Notes: a model not told the origin generated them from the sequence alone. 64,000 nt of DNA from Paraburkholderia sp. NMBU_R16 (GCF_013282575.1 NZ_JAAAYE010000024.1:1-64000), one strand, 5' to 3'; shown: positions 52,195 through 63,554, numbered from the stretch's first letter. Program-made: numbers and translations.

Positions 52195-53352
52195 ATGACG
52201 ATGAAGCAGTGGGTATGTAACGGCACGATCGCGGCACTGGTCTGCGCCTGGGGTACCGCGTTCGCGCAGGTGAAAGTCGGCGTTGTCTTGTCCGCCACGG
52301 GGCCGGCGGCATCGCTCGGCATTCCCGAGAAAAACACCATCGAGCTGCTGCCGAAGGAAATCGGCGGCAAGAGCGTGCAGTACATCGTGCTCGACGATGC
52401 ATCCGATACAACCAAGGCTGTTCAGGACGCGCATAAGCTCATCGACGAGGACCACGTCGACGTCATCGTCGGCTCGAGCACCACGCCGAACTCGATGGCC
52501 ATGCTCGATGTCGTCTCCCAAGCGAAAACGCCGATGATCTCGATGGCCGCTTCGGCCAACATCGTGCAGCCCGTCGATGCCAAGCGCAGCTGGGCGTTCA
52601 AGACGCCGCAAAACGACAGTCTCATGGCCGATGCGATAGCAAGCTACATGCGCTCGCACGGGGTCAAGACGGTGGGCTTCATCGGCTTTACCGACGCCTA
52701 TGGCGAAAGCTGGCATCAGGCGTTCACGAAAGCCGCGGGCGAACACGGGCTCAAGCTCGTCAGTGACGAGCGCTATGCCCGCACGGATACCTCGGTGACG
52801 GGGCAGGTGCTCAAGACCATCGGCGTGCGGCCCGATGCGGTGCTGATCGCGGCCTCGGGCACGCCGGCCGCGTTGCCGGCCAAGGAACTGAAGGCGCGCG
52901 GCTACACGGGCAAGGTCTATCAGACGCACGGCGTGGCGAACAACGATTTTCTGCGCGTGTGCGGTAAGGACTGCGACGGGGAAGTGCTGCCGGTCGGTCC
53001 GATCCTCGTAGCGGATCAACTGCCCGATGCGAACCCCGTGAAGAAGTCGGCGCTCGCTTATAAGAGCGCCTACGAAGGCAAGTACGGCGCCGGGTCGGTC
53101 GTCACGTTCGGCGGCCACGCGTGGGACGCGGGCCAGATGCTGCAGCAGGCGATCCCCGTCGCGCTGAAAAGCGCCCAACCCGGCACGCCGGAGTTCCGCG
53201 CGGCGTTGCGCACCGCGCTCGAAGGAATCAAAAGCCTGCCCGTTTCGCACGGCATCATGACGATTACCCCGACCGATCACAACGGCTTCGACAAGCGTGC
53301 ACGCGTGATGGTGCAGATCGTCGATGGGAAGTGGAAGGTCGTCGGCGAATAG
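52195..53352 (+). CDS. ABC transporter substrate-binding protein (LivJ/LivK-like)
   Basis: A 385-residue periplasmic binding protein. The signal peptide ends at AFA (about residue 24); the mature protein begins QVKVGVVLSATGPAASLG, which is the classic start of leucine/amide-type receptors, then IVGSSTTPNSMAMLDV and GFTDAYGESW typical of lobe 1 and 2. It heads the second Liv operon. The start at 52195 follows TGGAGA; ATG at 52201 is an alternative. It shares the general fold but little detail with the receptor at 48535, so the two systems probably take up different compounds. Confidence 0.9.
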   Translation: MTMKQWVCNGTIAALVCAWGTAFAQVKVGVVLSATGPAASLGIPEKNTIELLPKEIGGKSVQYIVLDDASDTTKAVQDAHKLIDEDHVDVIVGSSTTPNSMAMLDVVSQAKTPMISMAASANIVQPVDAKRSWAFKTPQNDSLMADAIASYMRSHGVKTVGFIGFTDAYGESWHQAFTKAAGEHGLKLVSDERYARTDTSVTGQVLKTIGVRPDAVLIAASGTPAALPAKELKARGYTGKVYQTHGVANNDFLRVCGKDCDGEVLPVGPILVADQLPDANPVKKSALAYKSAYEGKYGAGSVVTFGGHAWDAGQMLQQAIPVALKSAQPGTPEFRAALRTALEGIKSLPVSHGIMTITPTDHNGFDKRARVMVQIVDGKWKVVGE

Positions 53353-53368
53353 GTCGGGACAACGAAGC

Positions 53369-54424
53369 ATGGATCTATCGATCGCGGCCATCCTGGCTCA
53401 GGATGGCGTGACGACGGGTGCCGTCTATGCGCTGCTCGCGCTGGCGCTCGTGCTTGTCTTTTCGGTGACGCGCGTCATCTTCATCCCGCAAGGGGAGTTC
53501 GTCTCCTACGGCGCACTCACGCTCGCGGCGCTGCAGGCAAACAAGTTGCCGCCCACGACGCTCCTGCTGATGGCGCTCGGCGCGGCATGCTTCGTCACGC
53601 AAGCGCTGGGGCTGCTGCGTCGGCCTGGCCGCACGCAGGGCATGATTCGCCATGTCGCGCTGCTTGCGGGCCGATATCTGATCTTTCCTTTGGCGGTCTA
53701 TCTGGTCAACGTGCGTTTGAGCGCGCAGCCGATGCCGATGCTCGCGCAAGTGGCGTTGACGCTGCTTATCGTCGTGCCGATGGGGCCGTTCATTTACCGG
53801 CTAGCGTACGAGCCGATCGCGCAGGGCTCGACGCTGCTGCTCCTGATCGTTGCCGTCGCGGTGCACTTCGCGATGGTCGGGCTCGGTCTGTGGATGTTCG
53901 GCGCGGAAGGATCGCGCACGACGCCGTTCTCGGATGCGACATTCACGGTCGGCGCGCTGACGATGGCGGGGCAGAGCGTATGGGTCGTGCTGACGACGCT
54001 TGCGCTCATCGTCGCGCTGTACATCTATTTCGACCGCTCGATTTCAGGCAAGGCCTTGCGCGCCACCGCGGTGAACCGTCTGGGGGCGCGGCTCGTCGGC
54101 ATCGGCACCGCGCAAGCCGGACGGCTCGCGTTCACGCTGGCAGCCGCACTCGGCGCCTTGTCGGGTGTGCTCGTCGCGCCGCTCACCACGATCTATTACG
54201 ACTCGGGCTTCCTGATCGGCCTGAAGGGGTTCGTCGGGGCGATCATCGGCGGCCTCGTCAGCTATCCGCTCGCGGCCGCCGGCTCGCTGCTCGTCGGACT
54301 GCTCGAATCGTATTCGTCGTTCTGGGCGAGTGCTTACAAAGAGGTGATCGTGTTCACCGTCATCATCCCGGTACTGCTCTGGCGCAGCCTGGCAAGCCCG
54401 CACGTCGAAGAGGACGAAGACTGA
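53369..54424 (+). CDS. ABC transporter permease (LivH-like), enlarged
   Basis: A 351-residue permease. LivH features are AILAQDGVTTGAVYALLALALVLVF near the start, FIPQGEFVSYGAL near 45, and ATPase-contact loop GKALRATAVNRLGARLVGI near 235. It is about 60 residues longer than usual: an extra stretch with two hydrophobic segments (about 80-145; LLRRPGRTQGMIRH between) lies in the first half. Starts 17 bases after the binding-protein stop. Confidence 0.88.
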   Translation: MDLSIAAILAQDGVTTGAVYALLALALVLVFSVTRVIFIPQGEFVSYGALTLAALQANKLPPTTLLLMALGAACFVTQALGLLRRPGRTQGMIRHVALLAGRYLIFPLAVYLVNVRLSAQPMPMLAQVALTLLIVVPMGPFIYRLAYEPIAQGSTLLLLIVAVAVHFAMVGLGLWMFGAEGSRTTPFSDATFTVGALTMAGQSVWVVLTTLALIVALYIYFDRSISGKALRATAVNRLGARLVGIGTAQAGRLAFTLAAALGALSGVLVAPLTTIYYDSGFLIGLKGFVGAIIGGLVSYPLAAAGSLLVGLLESYSSFWASAYKEVIVFTVIIPVLLWRSLASPHVEEDED

Positions 54425-54425
54425 C

Positions 54426-56222
54426 ATGACTGCGACGAGGCGCCCGGCCTGGCTCGCCAAGCCGTTCTGGTTCTTTCTCGTGGCGATCTTCGCGCTACCG
54501 GTGTTGCCGGGGCCGCTGAGTGCGCCGGAGTATTGGATCACGCTGCTCAACTACATCGGACTCTATTCGATCGTGGCCATCGGCCTCGTCTTGCTGACCG
54601 GCATCGGCGGCATGACGAGCTTCGGCCAGGCGGCGTTCGTCGGCGTGGGTGCCTACGCGAGTGCGTTTCTGACCACGCGGCTGGGCATCTCCCCGTGGGT
54701 GGCGCTCTTTGTCGGCATCGCGCTGACGGCGCTCGTCGCGTTCGTCATCGGCGCGGTCACGATGCGTCTATCGGGGCATTTCCTGCCGCTGGGGACCATC
54801 GCCTGGGGGCTCTCGCTGTATTACCTGTTCGGGAATCTGGAAGCGCTCGGCAAATACGACGGGATCAGCGGTATCCCGCCGCTCTCGCTGTTCGGCGTGT
54901 CGCTCGCTTCGGGCCGCAGCATCTACTACGTCATCTGGATCGTCGTGCTCGCAGCGGTACTCTCCGTGCAGAACTTGCTGAACAGCCGGCCCGGACGCGC
55001 CATCCGCGCGCTGCGCGGCGCCGGCACGATGGCGGAGGCCATGGGCGTCAATACGGCGTGGATGCGCGTCGTGATCTTCGTCTACTCGGCCGTGCTTGCC
55101 TCGATTTCCGGGTTTCTCTATGCGCATTTGCAGCGTGCGGTAAATCCCACGCCATTCGGGCTCAACCACGGCATCGAATATCTGTTCATGGCGGTCGTGG
55201 GCGGCGTAGCGCACGTCTGGGGTGCGATATTGGGCGCCGCCATCCTCACGATCCTCCAGGACTATTTGCAATCGATCCTGCCCGTGCTGCTCGGCCAAAG
55301 CGGCAATTTCGAAGTCATCGTATTCGGCATTCTCATGGTGCTGCTACTGCAGCATGCGCGGCAAGGCGTCTGGCCCTTCGTGGCACGGGCCTTCCCGAGG
55401 GCCCCGGCCGCGCGCGTGCCTGAACAGGCAGCAGTTTTGCCGCAACGCACAAAACCAAAGGCCGGTGAACCGTTGCTTGTCGTCGAGCGGGCGCGCAAGA
55501 CGTTCGGCGGTCTCGTGGCCGTCGACGATGTCAGTTTCGAGGTGAGAGCGGGGCAGATCGTCGGACTCATCGGACCGAACGGCGCCGGAAAGTCGACCAC
55601 GTTCAACCTCGTGACAGGCGTGTCGCCGGTGACGCACGGCACGATTCGGTTTGCGGGCGAACGCATCGATACGCTCAACGCGCGCGAAATCGTTCGGCGG
55701 GGGATCGGGCGCACGTTTCAGCACGTCAAGCTGCTGCCCGGGATGACCGTGCTCGAAAACGTTGCGATCGGCGCGCACTTGCGCGGATCGGCCGGCGTCT
55801 GGCGTAGCATCGCGCGGCTCAATCGCGCGGAGGAAGCGCGCCTGATGGCCGAGGCCGCGCGCCAGCTGGCGCGAGTCGGTCTGGAGGCGCACTTGTACGA
55901 GGAGGCAGGCAGCCTTTCGCTAGGGCAGCAGCGCATCCTGGAAATTGCACGTGCACTGTGCTGCGATCCGGCGCTGCTGCTGCTCGACGAGCCGGCGGCC
56001 GGCCTGCGATACCAGGAGAAGCAAAGACTCGCCGAGTTGCTGCGCAAATTGCAGGCGGAAGGCATGAGTGTGCTGCTCGTCGAACACGACATGGATTTCG
56101 TGATGAATCTTGCCGACCGGCTCGTGGTCATGGAATTCGGCACGCGCATCGCCGAAGGGCTGCCGCGGGATATTCAGAACGATCCAGCGGTCCTCGAGGC
56201 TTATCTCGGCGGAGTGGATTGA
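54426..56222 (+). CDS. Fused LivM-LivG permease/ATPase
   Basis: A 598-residue single chain joining two ABC parts. Residues 1-315 are a LivM-type permease ([20 protein letters not shown] near 55, [16 protein letters not shown] near 200). A Pro/Arg-rich linker (about 318-350) leads to a LivG-type ATPase with Walker [10 protein letters not shown] near 384, signature [15 protein letters not shown] near 498 and Walker [12 protein letters not shown] near 520. The first operon keeps these parts apart. Such fusions are known in this family and fix permease and ATPase in a one-to-one ratio. Confidence 0.92.
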   Translation: MTATRRPAWLAKPFWFFLVAIFALPVLPGPLSAPEYWITLLNYIGLYSIVAIGLVLLTGIGGMTSFGQAAFVGVGAYASAFLTTRLGISPWVALFVGIALTALVAFVIGAVTMRLSGHFLPLGTIAWGLSLYYLFGNLEALGKYDGISGIPPLSLFGVSLASGRSIYYVIWIVVLAAVLSVQNLLNSRPGRAIRALRGAGTMAEAMGVNTAWMRVVIFVYSAVLASISGFLYAHLQRAVNPTPFGLNHGIEYLFMAVVGGVAHVWGAILGAAILTILQDYLQSILPVLLGQSGNFEVIVFGILMVLLLQHARQGVWPFVARAFPRAPAARVPEQAAVLPQRTKPKAGEPLLVVERARKTFGGLVAVDDVSFEVRAGQIVGLIGPNGAGKSTTFNLVTGVSPVTHGTIRFAGERIDTLNAREIVRRGIGRTFQHVKLLPGMTVLENVAIGAHLRGSAGVWRSIARLNRAEEARLMAEAARQLARVGLEAHLYEEAGSLSLGQQRILEIARALCCDPALLLLDEPAAGLRYQEKQRLAELLRKLQAEGMSVLLVEHDMDFVMNLADRLVVMEFGTRIAEGLPRDIQNDPAVLEAYLGGVD

Positions 56223-56223
56223 C

Positions 56224-56982
56224 ATGGACGCAACGATGGCTGGGCCGATCCTCGCTGTGGCGGGTTTATCGGTGCGCTACGGAAAAGTCGAAGCACTGCA
56301 CGATGTCTCGATTGCCGTGTGGCCGGGGCAAATCGTCAGCGTGATCGGTCCCAACGGTGCGGGTAAGTCGACGCTGCTCAATGCGATCATGGGTGCGCTG
56401 CCGCTGACGGGCCACTCGGCGGGCGAGTTGCGGTATCGCGATGCCGACGTGACGAGTTTGCCCATCGAAGCCCGCGTTGCGCTCGGCCTATGCCTCGTTC
56501 CGGAAAAGCGCGAGCTGTTTTCGACGATGTCGGTGGAGGACAACCTCGTGCTGGGCGCCTATCGGCGCAAGCGCGCAGGCGAGCGGAATTTTCTCGATCA
56601 GCTCGAACCGGTCTTTGCACTTTTTCCGCGGCTGAAAGAGCGACGTCGGCAAGCCGCGGGCACGCTTTCCGGCGGCGAGCGGCAGATGCTGGCGCTCGGT
56701 CGTGCATTGATGGGCAAACCCGATCTGCTCATGCTCGACGAACCGAGTCTTGGGCTCGCGCCGCTCATCGTCAAGGAAATCTTCCACGTCGTCAGCGCGC
56801 TCAGGCAGACGGGCGTCGCCATACTGCTGATCGAACAGAACGCGCGCGCGGCGCTGCAGATCTCGGACTATGGCTACGTGCTGGAGACGGGCGAGGTCGT
56901 CTTGGAAGGGGCGGCGGCGGAGCTGGCCGCCAATCCGCAGATCATCGAGACTTATCTGGGGCTCGCCAGAAAGAGGGCGTGA
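56224..56982 (+). CDS. ABC transporter ATPase (LivF-like)
   Basis: A 252-residue ATPase with standard motifs: Walker [10 protein letters not shown] near residue 39, signature LSGGERQML near 145, and Walker [14 protein letters not shown] near 166. It starts one base after the fusion gene and is last in the second Liv operon. In contrast to the LivF-like protein of the first operon its Walker A Lys is present. Confidence 0.92.
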   Translation: MDATMAGPILAVAGLSVRYGKVEALHDVSIAVWPGQIVSVIGPNGAGKSTLLNAIMGALPLTGHSAGELRYRDADVTSLPIEARVALGLCLVPEKRELFSTMSVEDNLVLGAYRRKRAGERNFLDQLEPVFALFPRLKERRRQAAGTLSGGERQMLALGRALMGKPDLLMLDEPSLGLAPLIVKEIFHVVSALRQTGVAILLIEQNARAALQISDYGYVLETGEVVLEGAAAELAANPQIIETYLGLARKRA

Positions 56983-57006
56983 CGACGGGGGGCGAAATGC
57001 GGGGGC

Positions 57007-57022
57007 TGTTTCACGTGAAACA
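57007..57022. other. parS: parS centromere site 1
   Basis: TGTTTCACGTGAAACA, a perfect 16-bp palindrome identical to the canonical chromosomal parS bound by ParB/Spo0J. It lies between the second Liv operon and mnmG, 3.6 kb before parB. Confidence 0.92.
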
Positions 57023-57101
57023 ACGCTTGGCTTCGCCTCTATAAACCCGCGTCGACAGGCCATAGCCCCGAGAACGCGAATCGCGATCCTCCCGAACCCG
57101 T

Positions 57102-57107
57102 TATAAT
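57102..57107 (+). promoter_or_regulatory. -10 element of the mnmG promoter
   Basis: Consensus TATAAT 56 bases before the mnmG start; the -35 region is poor. It probably drives mnmG-rsmG-parA-parB. Confidence 0.5.
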
Positions 57108-57162
57108 TTCGCGCATCTCCGCTCTCGAATGGCCCGCGCGCGTTCTCGTCGCGGGATCCACA

Positions 57163-59127
57163 ATGCTTTATCCCACTGAATTTGACGTCATCGTTGTCGG
57201 CGGCGGTCATGCCGGCACGGAGGCCGCTTTGGCCTCCGCGCGCATGGGCGCAAAGACGCTGCTGTTGACCCACAACATCGAAACGCTCGGTCAGATGAGC
57301 TGCAATCCGTCGATCGGCGGTATTGGCAAAGGCCATCTGGTCAAGGAAGTCGACGCGCTCGGCGGCGCAATGGCGGCCGCAACCGATGAGGCCGGGATTC
57401 AATTCCGCATTCTCAACTCGTCGAAAGGGCCTGCCGTACGCGCGACGCGCGCGCAAGCCGACCGCCTCTTGTACAAACAGGCGATCCGCCATCGGCTCGA
57501 GAATCAGCCGAATTTGAGTCTGTTTCAGCAGGCGGTCGAGGATTTGATCGTGGAGGGCGACCGCGTGGTCGGCGCCGTGACGCAAGTCGGCATTCGTTTC
57601 CGCGCGCGTGCGGTGGTGTTGACGGCCGGTACGTTCCTCGACGGCAAGATTCACGTCGGCCTCAATCATTACACCGGAGGCCGCGCCGGCGATCCTGCCG
57701 CCGTATCGCTGTCCGCCCGGCTCAAGGAATTGAAGCTGCCGCAAGGGCGGTTGAAGACGGGGACGCCCCCGCGTATCGACGGCCGTACGATCGACTTTTC
57801 CGTGCTGGAAGAGCAGCCCGGGGATCTCGATCCGGTCCCTGTCTTCTCGTTTCTGGGCCGAGCAGAACAACATCCGCGTCAGGTGCCGTGCTGGGTCACG
57901 CATACGAACGAGCAGACGCACGAGATCATTCGTGGCGGCTTGGCCCGGTCACCGATGTATACCGGGGTCATTGAAGGCGTGGGCCCGCGCTACTGCCCGT
58001 CGATCGAGGACAAGATCCATCGATTTGCGACGAAGGCTTCTCATCAGATCTTTCTAGAGCCCGAGGGGCTGACGACGAACGAGTTTTATCCCAACGGTAT
58101 TTCGACGAGCCTGCCGTTCGACGTTCAGTTGGCGCTCGTCCGTTCGATGCGTGGCCTGGAGAACGCGCATATCCTTCGGCCCGGCTATGCCATCGAGTAC
58201 GACTACTTCGATCCGCGCGGGCTGAAAGCGTCGCTCGAAACGAAAGCGATCAAAGGGTTGTTCTTCGCCGGTCAGATCAACGGCACCACAGGCTACGAGG
58301 AGGCGGCGGCGCAGGGTTTGCTCGCCGGCATCAATGCGGGACGCCATGTGCAGGAGAAAGACGCCTGGAGCCCGCGGCGCGATGAGGCCTATCTAGGGGT
58401 CCTCGTCGACGATCTGGTCACACGCGGTGTGTCGGAGCCGTATCGGATGTTCACGAGCCGGGCCGAATATCGTCTGAGCCTTCGCGAAGACAATGCCGAT
58501 ATGCGCCTGACCGAGATCGGACGCGAGCTCGGCGTCGTCGACGATGCACGCTGGGAGGCGTTCTCTCGCAAGCGGGATGCTGTTTCACGTGAAACAGAAC
58601 GTCTGAGGATGACCTGGGTGAATCCGAAGACGCTGTCCGCGGCCGAGGCGACCGCGCTGCTCGGCAAGCCGATCGATCACGAGTACAGCTTGGCGGACCT
58701 GCTGCGCCGCCCGGGCGTCAGTTACGCAGGCATCTGTGCGCTGCGCGAGGGTGGGTGCGGGCCGGATGCGCCGCTGGCCGACGATCGGGTCCTGCTTGCG
58801 CAGATCGAGGAGCAGATCGAGATCGGCATCAAGTACCAGGGCTATATCGATCGCCAAGCCGACGAGATCGAGCGCAACGAGGCGAACGAAAACACGCGCC
58901 TGCCGGATCGCATCGACTACGCGGCTGTGCGCGGCCTATCGTTCGAGGCGCGTCAAAAGCTCGAGCAATTCCGGCCGGAAACGATCGGCCAGGCATCGCG
59001 CATCTCGGGCATTACGCCGGCGACGATCTCCCTGCTGATGGTTCATCTGAAGAAAGGGCTTGGCCGGCGGCCGGAGCCTGTGACTCACGACGATGGCGGC
59101 CCGAACGCCGCGTCGCCGGCGCGATGA
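57163..59127 (+). CDS. mnmG: tRNA uridine 5-carboxymethylaminomethyl modification enzyme MnmG (GidA)
   Basis: FAD enzyme that, with MnmE, installs the cmnm5 group on U34 of tRNAs. The 654-residue product has the dinucleotide-binding [17 protein letters not shown] near residue 11, the GidA motifs [14 protein letters not shown] near 47 and [21 protein letters not shown] near 365, and the C-terminal MnmE-binding domain. A parS site lies inside the gene and is read as residues 473-478 (AVSRET). It starts the chromosome-partition operon mnmG-rsmG-parA-parB and complements mnmC at 32732. Confidence 0.97.
   Translation: MLYPTEFDVIVVGGGHAGTEAALASARMGAKTLLLTHNIETLGQMSCNPSIGGIGKGHLVKEVDALGGAMAAATDEAGIQFRILNSSKGPAVRATRAQADRLLYKQAIRHRLENQPNLSLFQQAVEDLIVEGDRVVGAVTQVGIRFRARAVVLTAGTFLDGKIHVGLNHYTGGRAGDPAAVSLSARLKELKLPQGRLKTGTPPRIDGRTIDFSVLEEQPGDLDPVPVFSFLGRAEQHPRQVPCWVTHTNEQTHEIIRGGLARSPMYTGVIEGVGPRYCPSIEDKIHRFATKASHQIFLEPEGLTTNEFYPNGISTSLPFDVQLALVRSMRGLENAHILRPGYAIEYDYFDPRGLKASLETKAIKGLFFAGQINGTTGYEEAAAQGLLAGINAGRHVQEKDAWSPRRDEAYLGVLVDDLVTRGVSEPYRMFTSRAEYRLSLREDNADMRLTEIGRELGVVDDARWEAFSRKRDAVSRETERLRMTWVNPKTLSAAEATALLGKPIDHEYSLADLLRRPGVSYAGICALREGGCGPDAPLADDRVLLAQIEEQIEIGIKYQGYIDRQADEIERNEANENTRLPDRIDYAAVRGLSFEARQKLEQFRPETIGQASRISGITPATISLLMVHLKKGLGRRPEPVTHDDGGPNAASPAR
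58581..58596. other. parS: parS centromere site 2, inside mnmG
   Basis: A second exact TGTTTCACGTGAAACA, 1.6 kb from the first and within coding sequence, encoding part of AVSRET. Confidence 0.92.
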
Positions 59128-59855
59128 CGTCATCGCGCAAGGGAGCGGGGCAGACGCTGGATCGAGACACGTTGCGCAGCCTGCTGGATTCGGGGGTGGC
59201 GAAGCTTGGTTTGGCGTTGTCCGGCGAGCAGTCCGAGCGGTTGCTCGATTACCTGGGCCTGCTGTCGAAGTGGAACGCCGTCTACAACCTCACGGCGATA
59301 CGCGACCCGCGGCAGATGCTGATCCAACACGTCCTGGACTCGCTTTCGGTCGCGCCGCATCTTGCCGCGCACGCCGGCGACAGCATCCTCGATGTGGGAT
59401 CGGGCGGCGGCTTGCCCGGCATCGTCCTCGCGATCGTCTTTCCCGAACGGGCCGTTACCTTGAACGATATCGTTCAAAAGAAAACGGCGTTTCAGGCGCA
59501 GGTGAAGGCGGAGCTGAAACTCTCCAACGTCTCGGTCGTGACGGGCAGGGTGGAAACGCTGCGTCCGGGCGTGGAAGTCGCGGGAAAATTCGACGCGATC
59601 GTCTCCCGTGCGTTCGCAGAGCTCTCCGATTTCGTTACACTTGCGCGGCACCTCGTCAGCGAGCGAGGGTCGATCTGGGCCATGAAAGGTGTGCGTCCCG
59701 ATGCCGAGATTGCGCGGCTGCCGGCGGATGTTCGCGTGGCGCAGATCGTTCGGCTAGACGTGCCGCTGCTCGACGCCGAGCGGCACTTGGTCGAGATCGT
59801 GCCCGAGCCCATGCCTCGGACGATCGCTCCGCTTATCACGCTTAGGACCCAATAA
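59124..59855 (+). CDS. rsmG: 16S rRNA (guanine-527-N7) methyltransferase RsmG (GidB)
   Basis: A 243-residue SAM-dependent methyltransferase that modifies G527 of 16S rRNA; its loss gives low-level streptomycin resistance in several bacteria. The SAM motif [16 protein letters not shown] is near residue 88 and [10 protein letters not shown] near 155. The start overlaps the mnmG stop by four bases (ATGA), so translation is coupled. A longer open frame upstream runs inside mnmG and is rejected. Confidence 0.95.
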   Translation: MTSSRKGAGQTLDRDTLRSLLDSGVAKLGLALSGEQSERLLDYLGLLSKWNAVYNLTAIRDPRQMLIQHVLDSLSVAPHLAAHAGDSILDVGSGGGLPGIVLAIVFPERAVTLNDIVQKKTAFQAQVKAELKLSNVSVVTGRVETLRPGVEVAGKFDAIVSRAFAELSDFVTLARHLVSERGSIWAMKGVRPDAEIARLPADVRVAQIVRLDVPLLDAERHLVEIVPEPMPRTIAPLITLRTQ

Positions 59856-59858
59856 ACG

Positions 59859-60629
<771 letters not shown>

Positions 60630-60661
60630 GCCGCGATACGGAATGCAGACGAGGAAGCGAA

Positions 60662-61549
60662 ATGAATGCAGTAGCGAAGAAGAAAGGGTTGGGGCGAGGT
60701 CTAGAGGCGCTGCTCGGCGGCAGTCCTGACATCGCCGCGGCGGTCAAAAGCGAAGCCGCGCCGCATGTGCTGCCGCTCAGTCGCCTGCAGGCGGGCAAGT
60801 ATCAGCCGCGTACCCGCATGGACGAGGGCAGCCTCCAGGAGCTCGCGGCGAGCATTCGCGCGCAAGGTCTGATGCAGCCGATTCTCGTGCGCCCTGTCTC
60901 GGCGGAGAAGTACGAAATCATTGCGGGCGAGCGGCGATTCCGCGCTGCGCACCTGGCCGGGCTCGACGAGGTGCCGGTGCTCGTCAAGAGCGTGCCCGAT
61001 CAGGCCGCGGCGGCCATGGCGCTCATCGAGAACATCCAGCGCGAAGATCTGAATCCGCTCGAAGAAGCGCAGGGCATCCAACGGTTGCTCGATGAATTCA
61101 ATTTCACGCACGAGCAAGCGGCCGAATCGGTCGGACGCTCGCGCAGTGCTGTCTCGAACCTGTTGCGGCTGCTCAATCTGGCTGCACCGGTTCAAACGAT
61201 GCTGTTGGCCGGCGATCTCGACATGGGGCATGCGCGTGCACTGCTGGCCGTGGACGCTGCGACGCAAATCACGCTCGCCAACCAGGTCGTGAACAAGCAG
61301 ATGTCGGTGCGGGAGACGGAGCGGCTCGTCAACGTGACGACCAAAGCGGCACCGACGGTGAAAGCGCGCGCGAGTCAGGACGGCGGCCGCGACACGCGCC
61401 GGCTCGAAGAGGAACTATCCGATCTGCTCGCGTCCGCCGTGAAAATCAAACTGGGCCGCCGCGGACGCGGTCAAGTGCAGATCGAATTCGGCAGCCTCGA
61501 CGCGCTCGAAGGCATCCTCGCGCGTTTGCGCGGTAACGCCAGCGCATGA
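60662..61549 (+). CDS. parB: Chromosome partitioning protein ParB
   Basis: A 295-residue CTP-dependent clamp that loads at parS. Box I (YQPRTRMDEGSLQELAASI), box II GERRFRA at residues 89-95 (CTP-binding region), the helix-turn-helix at about 148-172 (THEQAAESVGRSRSAVSNLL) and a C-terminal dimerisation domain (about 250-295) are all present. An N-terminal KKKGLGRGLEALLG segment stimulates ParA. The two parS sites at 57007 and 58581 are its obvious targets. Confidence 0.96.
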   Translation: MNAVAKKKGLGRGLEALLGGSPDIAAAVKSEAAPHVLPLSRLQAGKYQPRTRMDEGSLQELAASIRAQGLMQPILVRPVSAEKYEIIAGERRFRAAHLAGLDEVPVLVKSVPDQAAAAMALIENIQREDLNPLEEAQGIQRLLDEFNFTHEQAAESVGRSRSAVSNLLRLLNLAAPVQTMLLAGDLDMGHARALLAVDAATQITLANQVVNKQMSVRETERLVNVTTKAAPTVKARASQDGGRDTRRLEEELSDLLASAVKIKLGRRGRGQVQIEFGSLDALEGILARLRGNASA

Positions 61550-62688
61550 GTTCGGCCGAGAAGCCTCGCGGCGCCGGGATGCCCGGTTTGCGCAAAATAG
61601 TCGGATTTGTTGCAAGCGAGCCAGTCCTGGCCATTCTCGTCGCGGCGCTCGTTCTGCTGCAATCTCTGCATCCGCAGGCGTGGCGCGCATTGCCCGGGCT
61701 CGTCGACTGGCCCACCGTTCAGACGCTCGCGGGCCTGCTGATTCTGACGAAAGCCGTGGAACTGTCGGGTTTTCTGATGTGGCTCGCGCATCGCGTCGTC
61801 CACCACGTGCATTCGGAGCGCGGTCTCGCCGGCCTCGTGATTGCGTTGGCAGCGGGGCTCTCGATGCTCGTGACGAACGACGTCGCGCTGTTCGTCGTCG
61901 TTCCGCTCGTGCTGTCGCTGAACCGGCTGACACCGCTGCCGGTCAAGCGGCTTGCGATTTTCACGGCGCTGGCGGTCAACGCCGGCTCGATCCTGACGCC
62001 GCTCGGCAATCCGCAAAACCTGTTTCTGTGGCAGACCAGCGGCGTTTCGTTCGGCGCTTTCGTCGATGCGCTGTTGCCGCTTTGCGCCGCATTGACCGCC
62101 ATGCTGTATGCGGTCGCGTTTTTCGCCTTCGAACCGCGCCCACTCGATTTGTCGCGCGATGCGGCGACACAACCGGTCGATCGTGCGTACGCCGGGACGG
62201 CGGGGCTGCTTTTCGTGGCGTTCGTGCTGCTGGCCGATTCGCATCACGCCGCGATCGGGGTGGCCGCCATCGCACTGGGCTTTCTTCTCTGGCGCCGCGA
62301 CGCCGTGCTGAAGATCGACTGGCCGCTCCTGCTGATCTTCGTGCTGATGTTCATCGTCCTGCGCAGCGTGGCGGCGCTGCCATCGATCAAGGCGACCATC
62401 GCTGCCATCGGCATCGATACACCCCTGCGCGCTTTTGTCGCAGGCTCCGTGTTATCGCAAGGTATCAGCAATGTTCCGGCGGCCATCATGCTGGCGGAGT
62501 TCACGCATGACTGGCGCGCGCTGGCGTTCGGTGTCAGCGTCGGCGGGTTCGGTCTCGGCATCGGCTCGCTCGCGAACCTCATTGCGATCCGGCTCGCCAA
62601 GGAGCGCGGCGCCTGGACCGCGTTCCATCTGTTGTCGATCCCGTTCTGGATCGTAGCAACGGCGTTCGGCGCCTGGCTCGTGCGCTGA
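61546..62688 (+). CDS. SLC13/ArsB-type anion permease family protein
   Basis: A 380-residue polytopic membrane protein with about eleven hydrophobic segments. The features MLVTNDVALFVVVPLVLSL near residue 105 and ILTPLGNPQNLFLW near 145 match the ion-transporter superfamily (ArsB/NhaD/CitMHS/SLC13); the second half repeats the pattern (LSQGISNVPAAIMLAEF near 305). Substrate may be arsenite, citrate or another anion, or Na+; it cannot be told. The ATG overlaps the parB stop by four bases, so it is co-translated with the partition genes, though a shared function is unlikely. Confidence 0.82.
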   Translation: MSSAEKPRGAGMPGLRKIVGFVASEPVLAILVAALVLLQSLHPQAWRALPGLVDWPTVQTLAGLLILTKAVELSGFLMWLAHRVVHHVHSERGLAGLVIALAAGLSMLVTNDVALFVVVPLVLSLNRLTPLPVKRLAIFTALAVNAGSILTPLGNPQNLFLWQTSGVSFGAFVDALLPLCAALTAMLYAVAFFAFEPRPLDLSRDAATQPVDRAYAGTAGLLFVAFVLLADSHHAAIGVAAIALGFLLWRRDAVLKIDWPLLLIFVLMFIVLRSVAALPSIKATIAAIGIDTPLRAFVAGSVLSQGISNVPAAIMLAEFTHDWRALAFGVSVGGFGLGIGSLANLIAIRLAKERGAWTAFHLLSIPFWIVATAFGAWLVR

Positions 62689-62987
62689 CATCTGCTGAGA
62701 TCGAGCCCGCGCGCCACTTGCAGCCGCCTTGCAACGGGCATTCAACCGGGCAGTGTCCGCCGCCGCGCGAGCGGTCGCCCGGACACCGTTCGCGCCATCT
62801 TGCCGTTCGACCTAAAGTCTTGAATCGCCTGCGAGTATCGCTTACAATCGCCCGGATTTATTAGCTAGGCAGCCCCGTAAGCACGTCGAAAGAAGCTCGC
62901 ACGTGGCGAAGTAATGGAAAGCGCGCGCGACGAAGCGGCGGCGGGTCGGAAATGGGTCTTTGAGCAGTCGTTTTTGGCGGATAGGCG
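62689..62987. other. Upstream region of the ATP synthase operon
   Basis: 299 bases with the atp promoter at 62820-62848 and a leader of about 130 bases before atpI. No other feature recognised. Confidence 0.6.
62820..62848 (+). promoter_or_regulatory. Promoter of the atp operon
   Basis: TTGAAT (62820-62825), an exact 17-base spacer and TACAAT (62843-62848), in the expected place and direction before atpI. Confidence 0.7.
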
Positions 62988-63521
62988 ATGGCGGATCGAG
63001 AGCCGGAAGAAAGGCACGAGGCACGCGCGCCACAGACTGTTTCCACTGCGCCGCGCGTCGGTCACGTCGAACATGTCGACGATGCGTGGGATGCCGAGCA
63101 GCAAGATATAAATATCGTTCCGCTCACGCGGGCGGAGGCCGAAAAGCTCTTCGGCCCGAAAGTGAGCCGTCCAGCGCGCGTCACGCCGTTCCGGGTCGTG
63201 ATGGCGCAAATGGTTTTGTCCCTGGTTGCAACGCTGGTTTGGTGGCTGTTTTACGAGCCGCCGGGTGCTGCTGCGCTGTCGGCGTTCCTCGGGGGAGCGA
63301 TTTGTTGGGTGCCGAGCGCATTGTTCGCGGCACGTCTTGGAAGAGCGGGCGCAGGCGGATCGATTTTCGGTTGGATGATCGGCGAAGCGCTCAAGATGGG
63401 GGTGACGGTTGCGATGTTCGTCGCAATCGCGTTCTGGTATCACGACGTGCGGTGGTTGCCGCTTTTCGTGACCTATCTCATCGCGCTCAAGACGTATTGG
63501 GTCGCGCTCGCGCTGCACTGA
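62988..63521 (+). CDS. atpI: ATP synthase subunit I (AtpI)
   Basis: A 177-residue small membrane protein at the head of the atp operon. A hydrophilic N-terminus of about 70 residues precedes four hydrophobic helices (about 73-90, 96-115, 125-143, 150-172). AtpI helps assemble the c-ring or supplies Mg2+ in some bacteria and is poorly conserved; the call rests on topology and on position before atpB. The N-terminus is longer than in E. coli AtpI, as is common in Burkholderia. Confidence 0.85.
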   Translation: MADREPEERHEARAPQTVSTAPRVGHVEHVDDAWDAEQQDINIVPLTRAEAEKLFGPKVSRPARVTPFRVVMAQMVLSLVATLVWWLFYEPPGAAALSAFLGGAICWVPSALFAARLGRAGAGGSIFGWMIGEALKMGVTVAMFVAIAFWYHDVRWLPLFVTYLIALKTYWVALALH

Positions 63522-63554
63522 AAGATTTTCGACAATTTGGGTGGCATTAACGAT

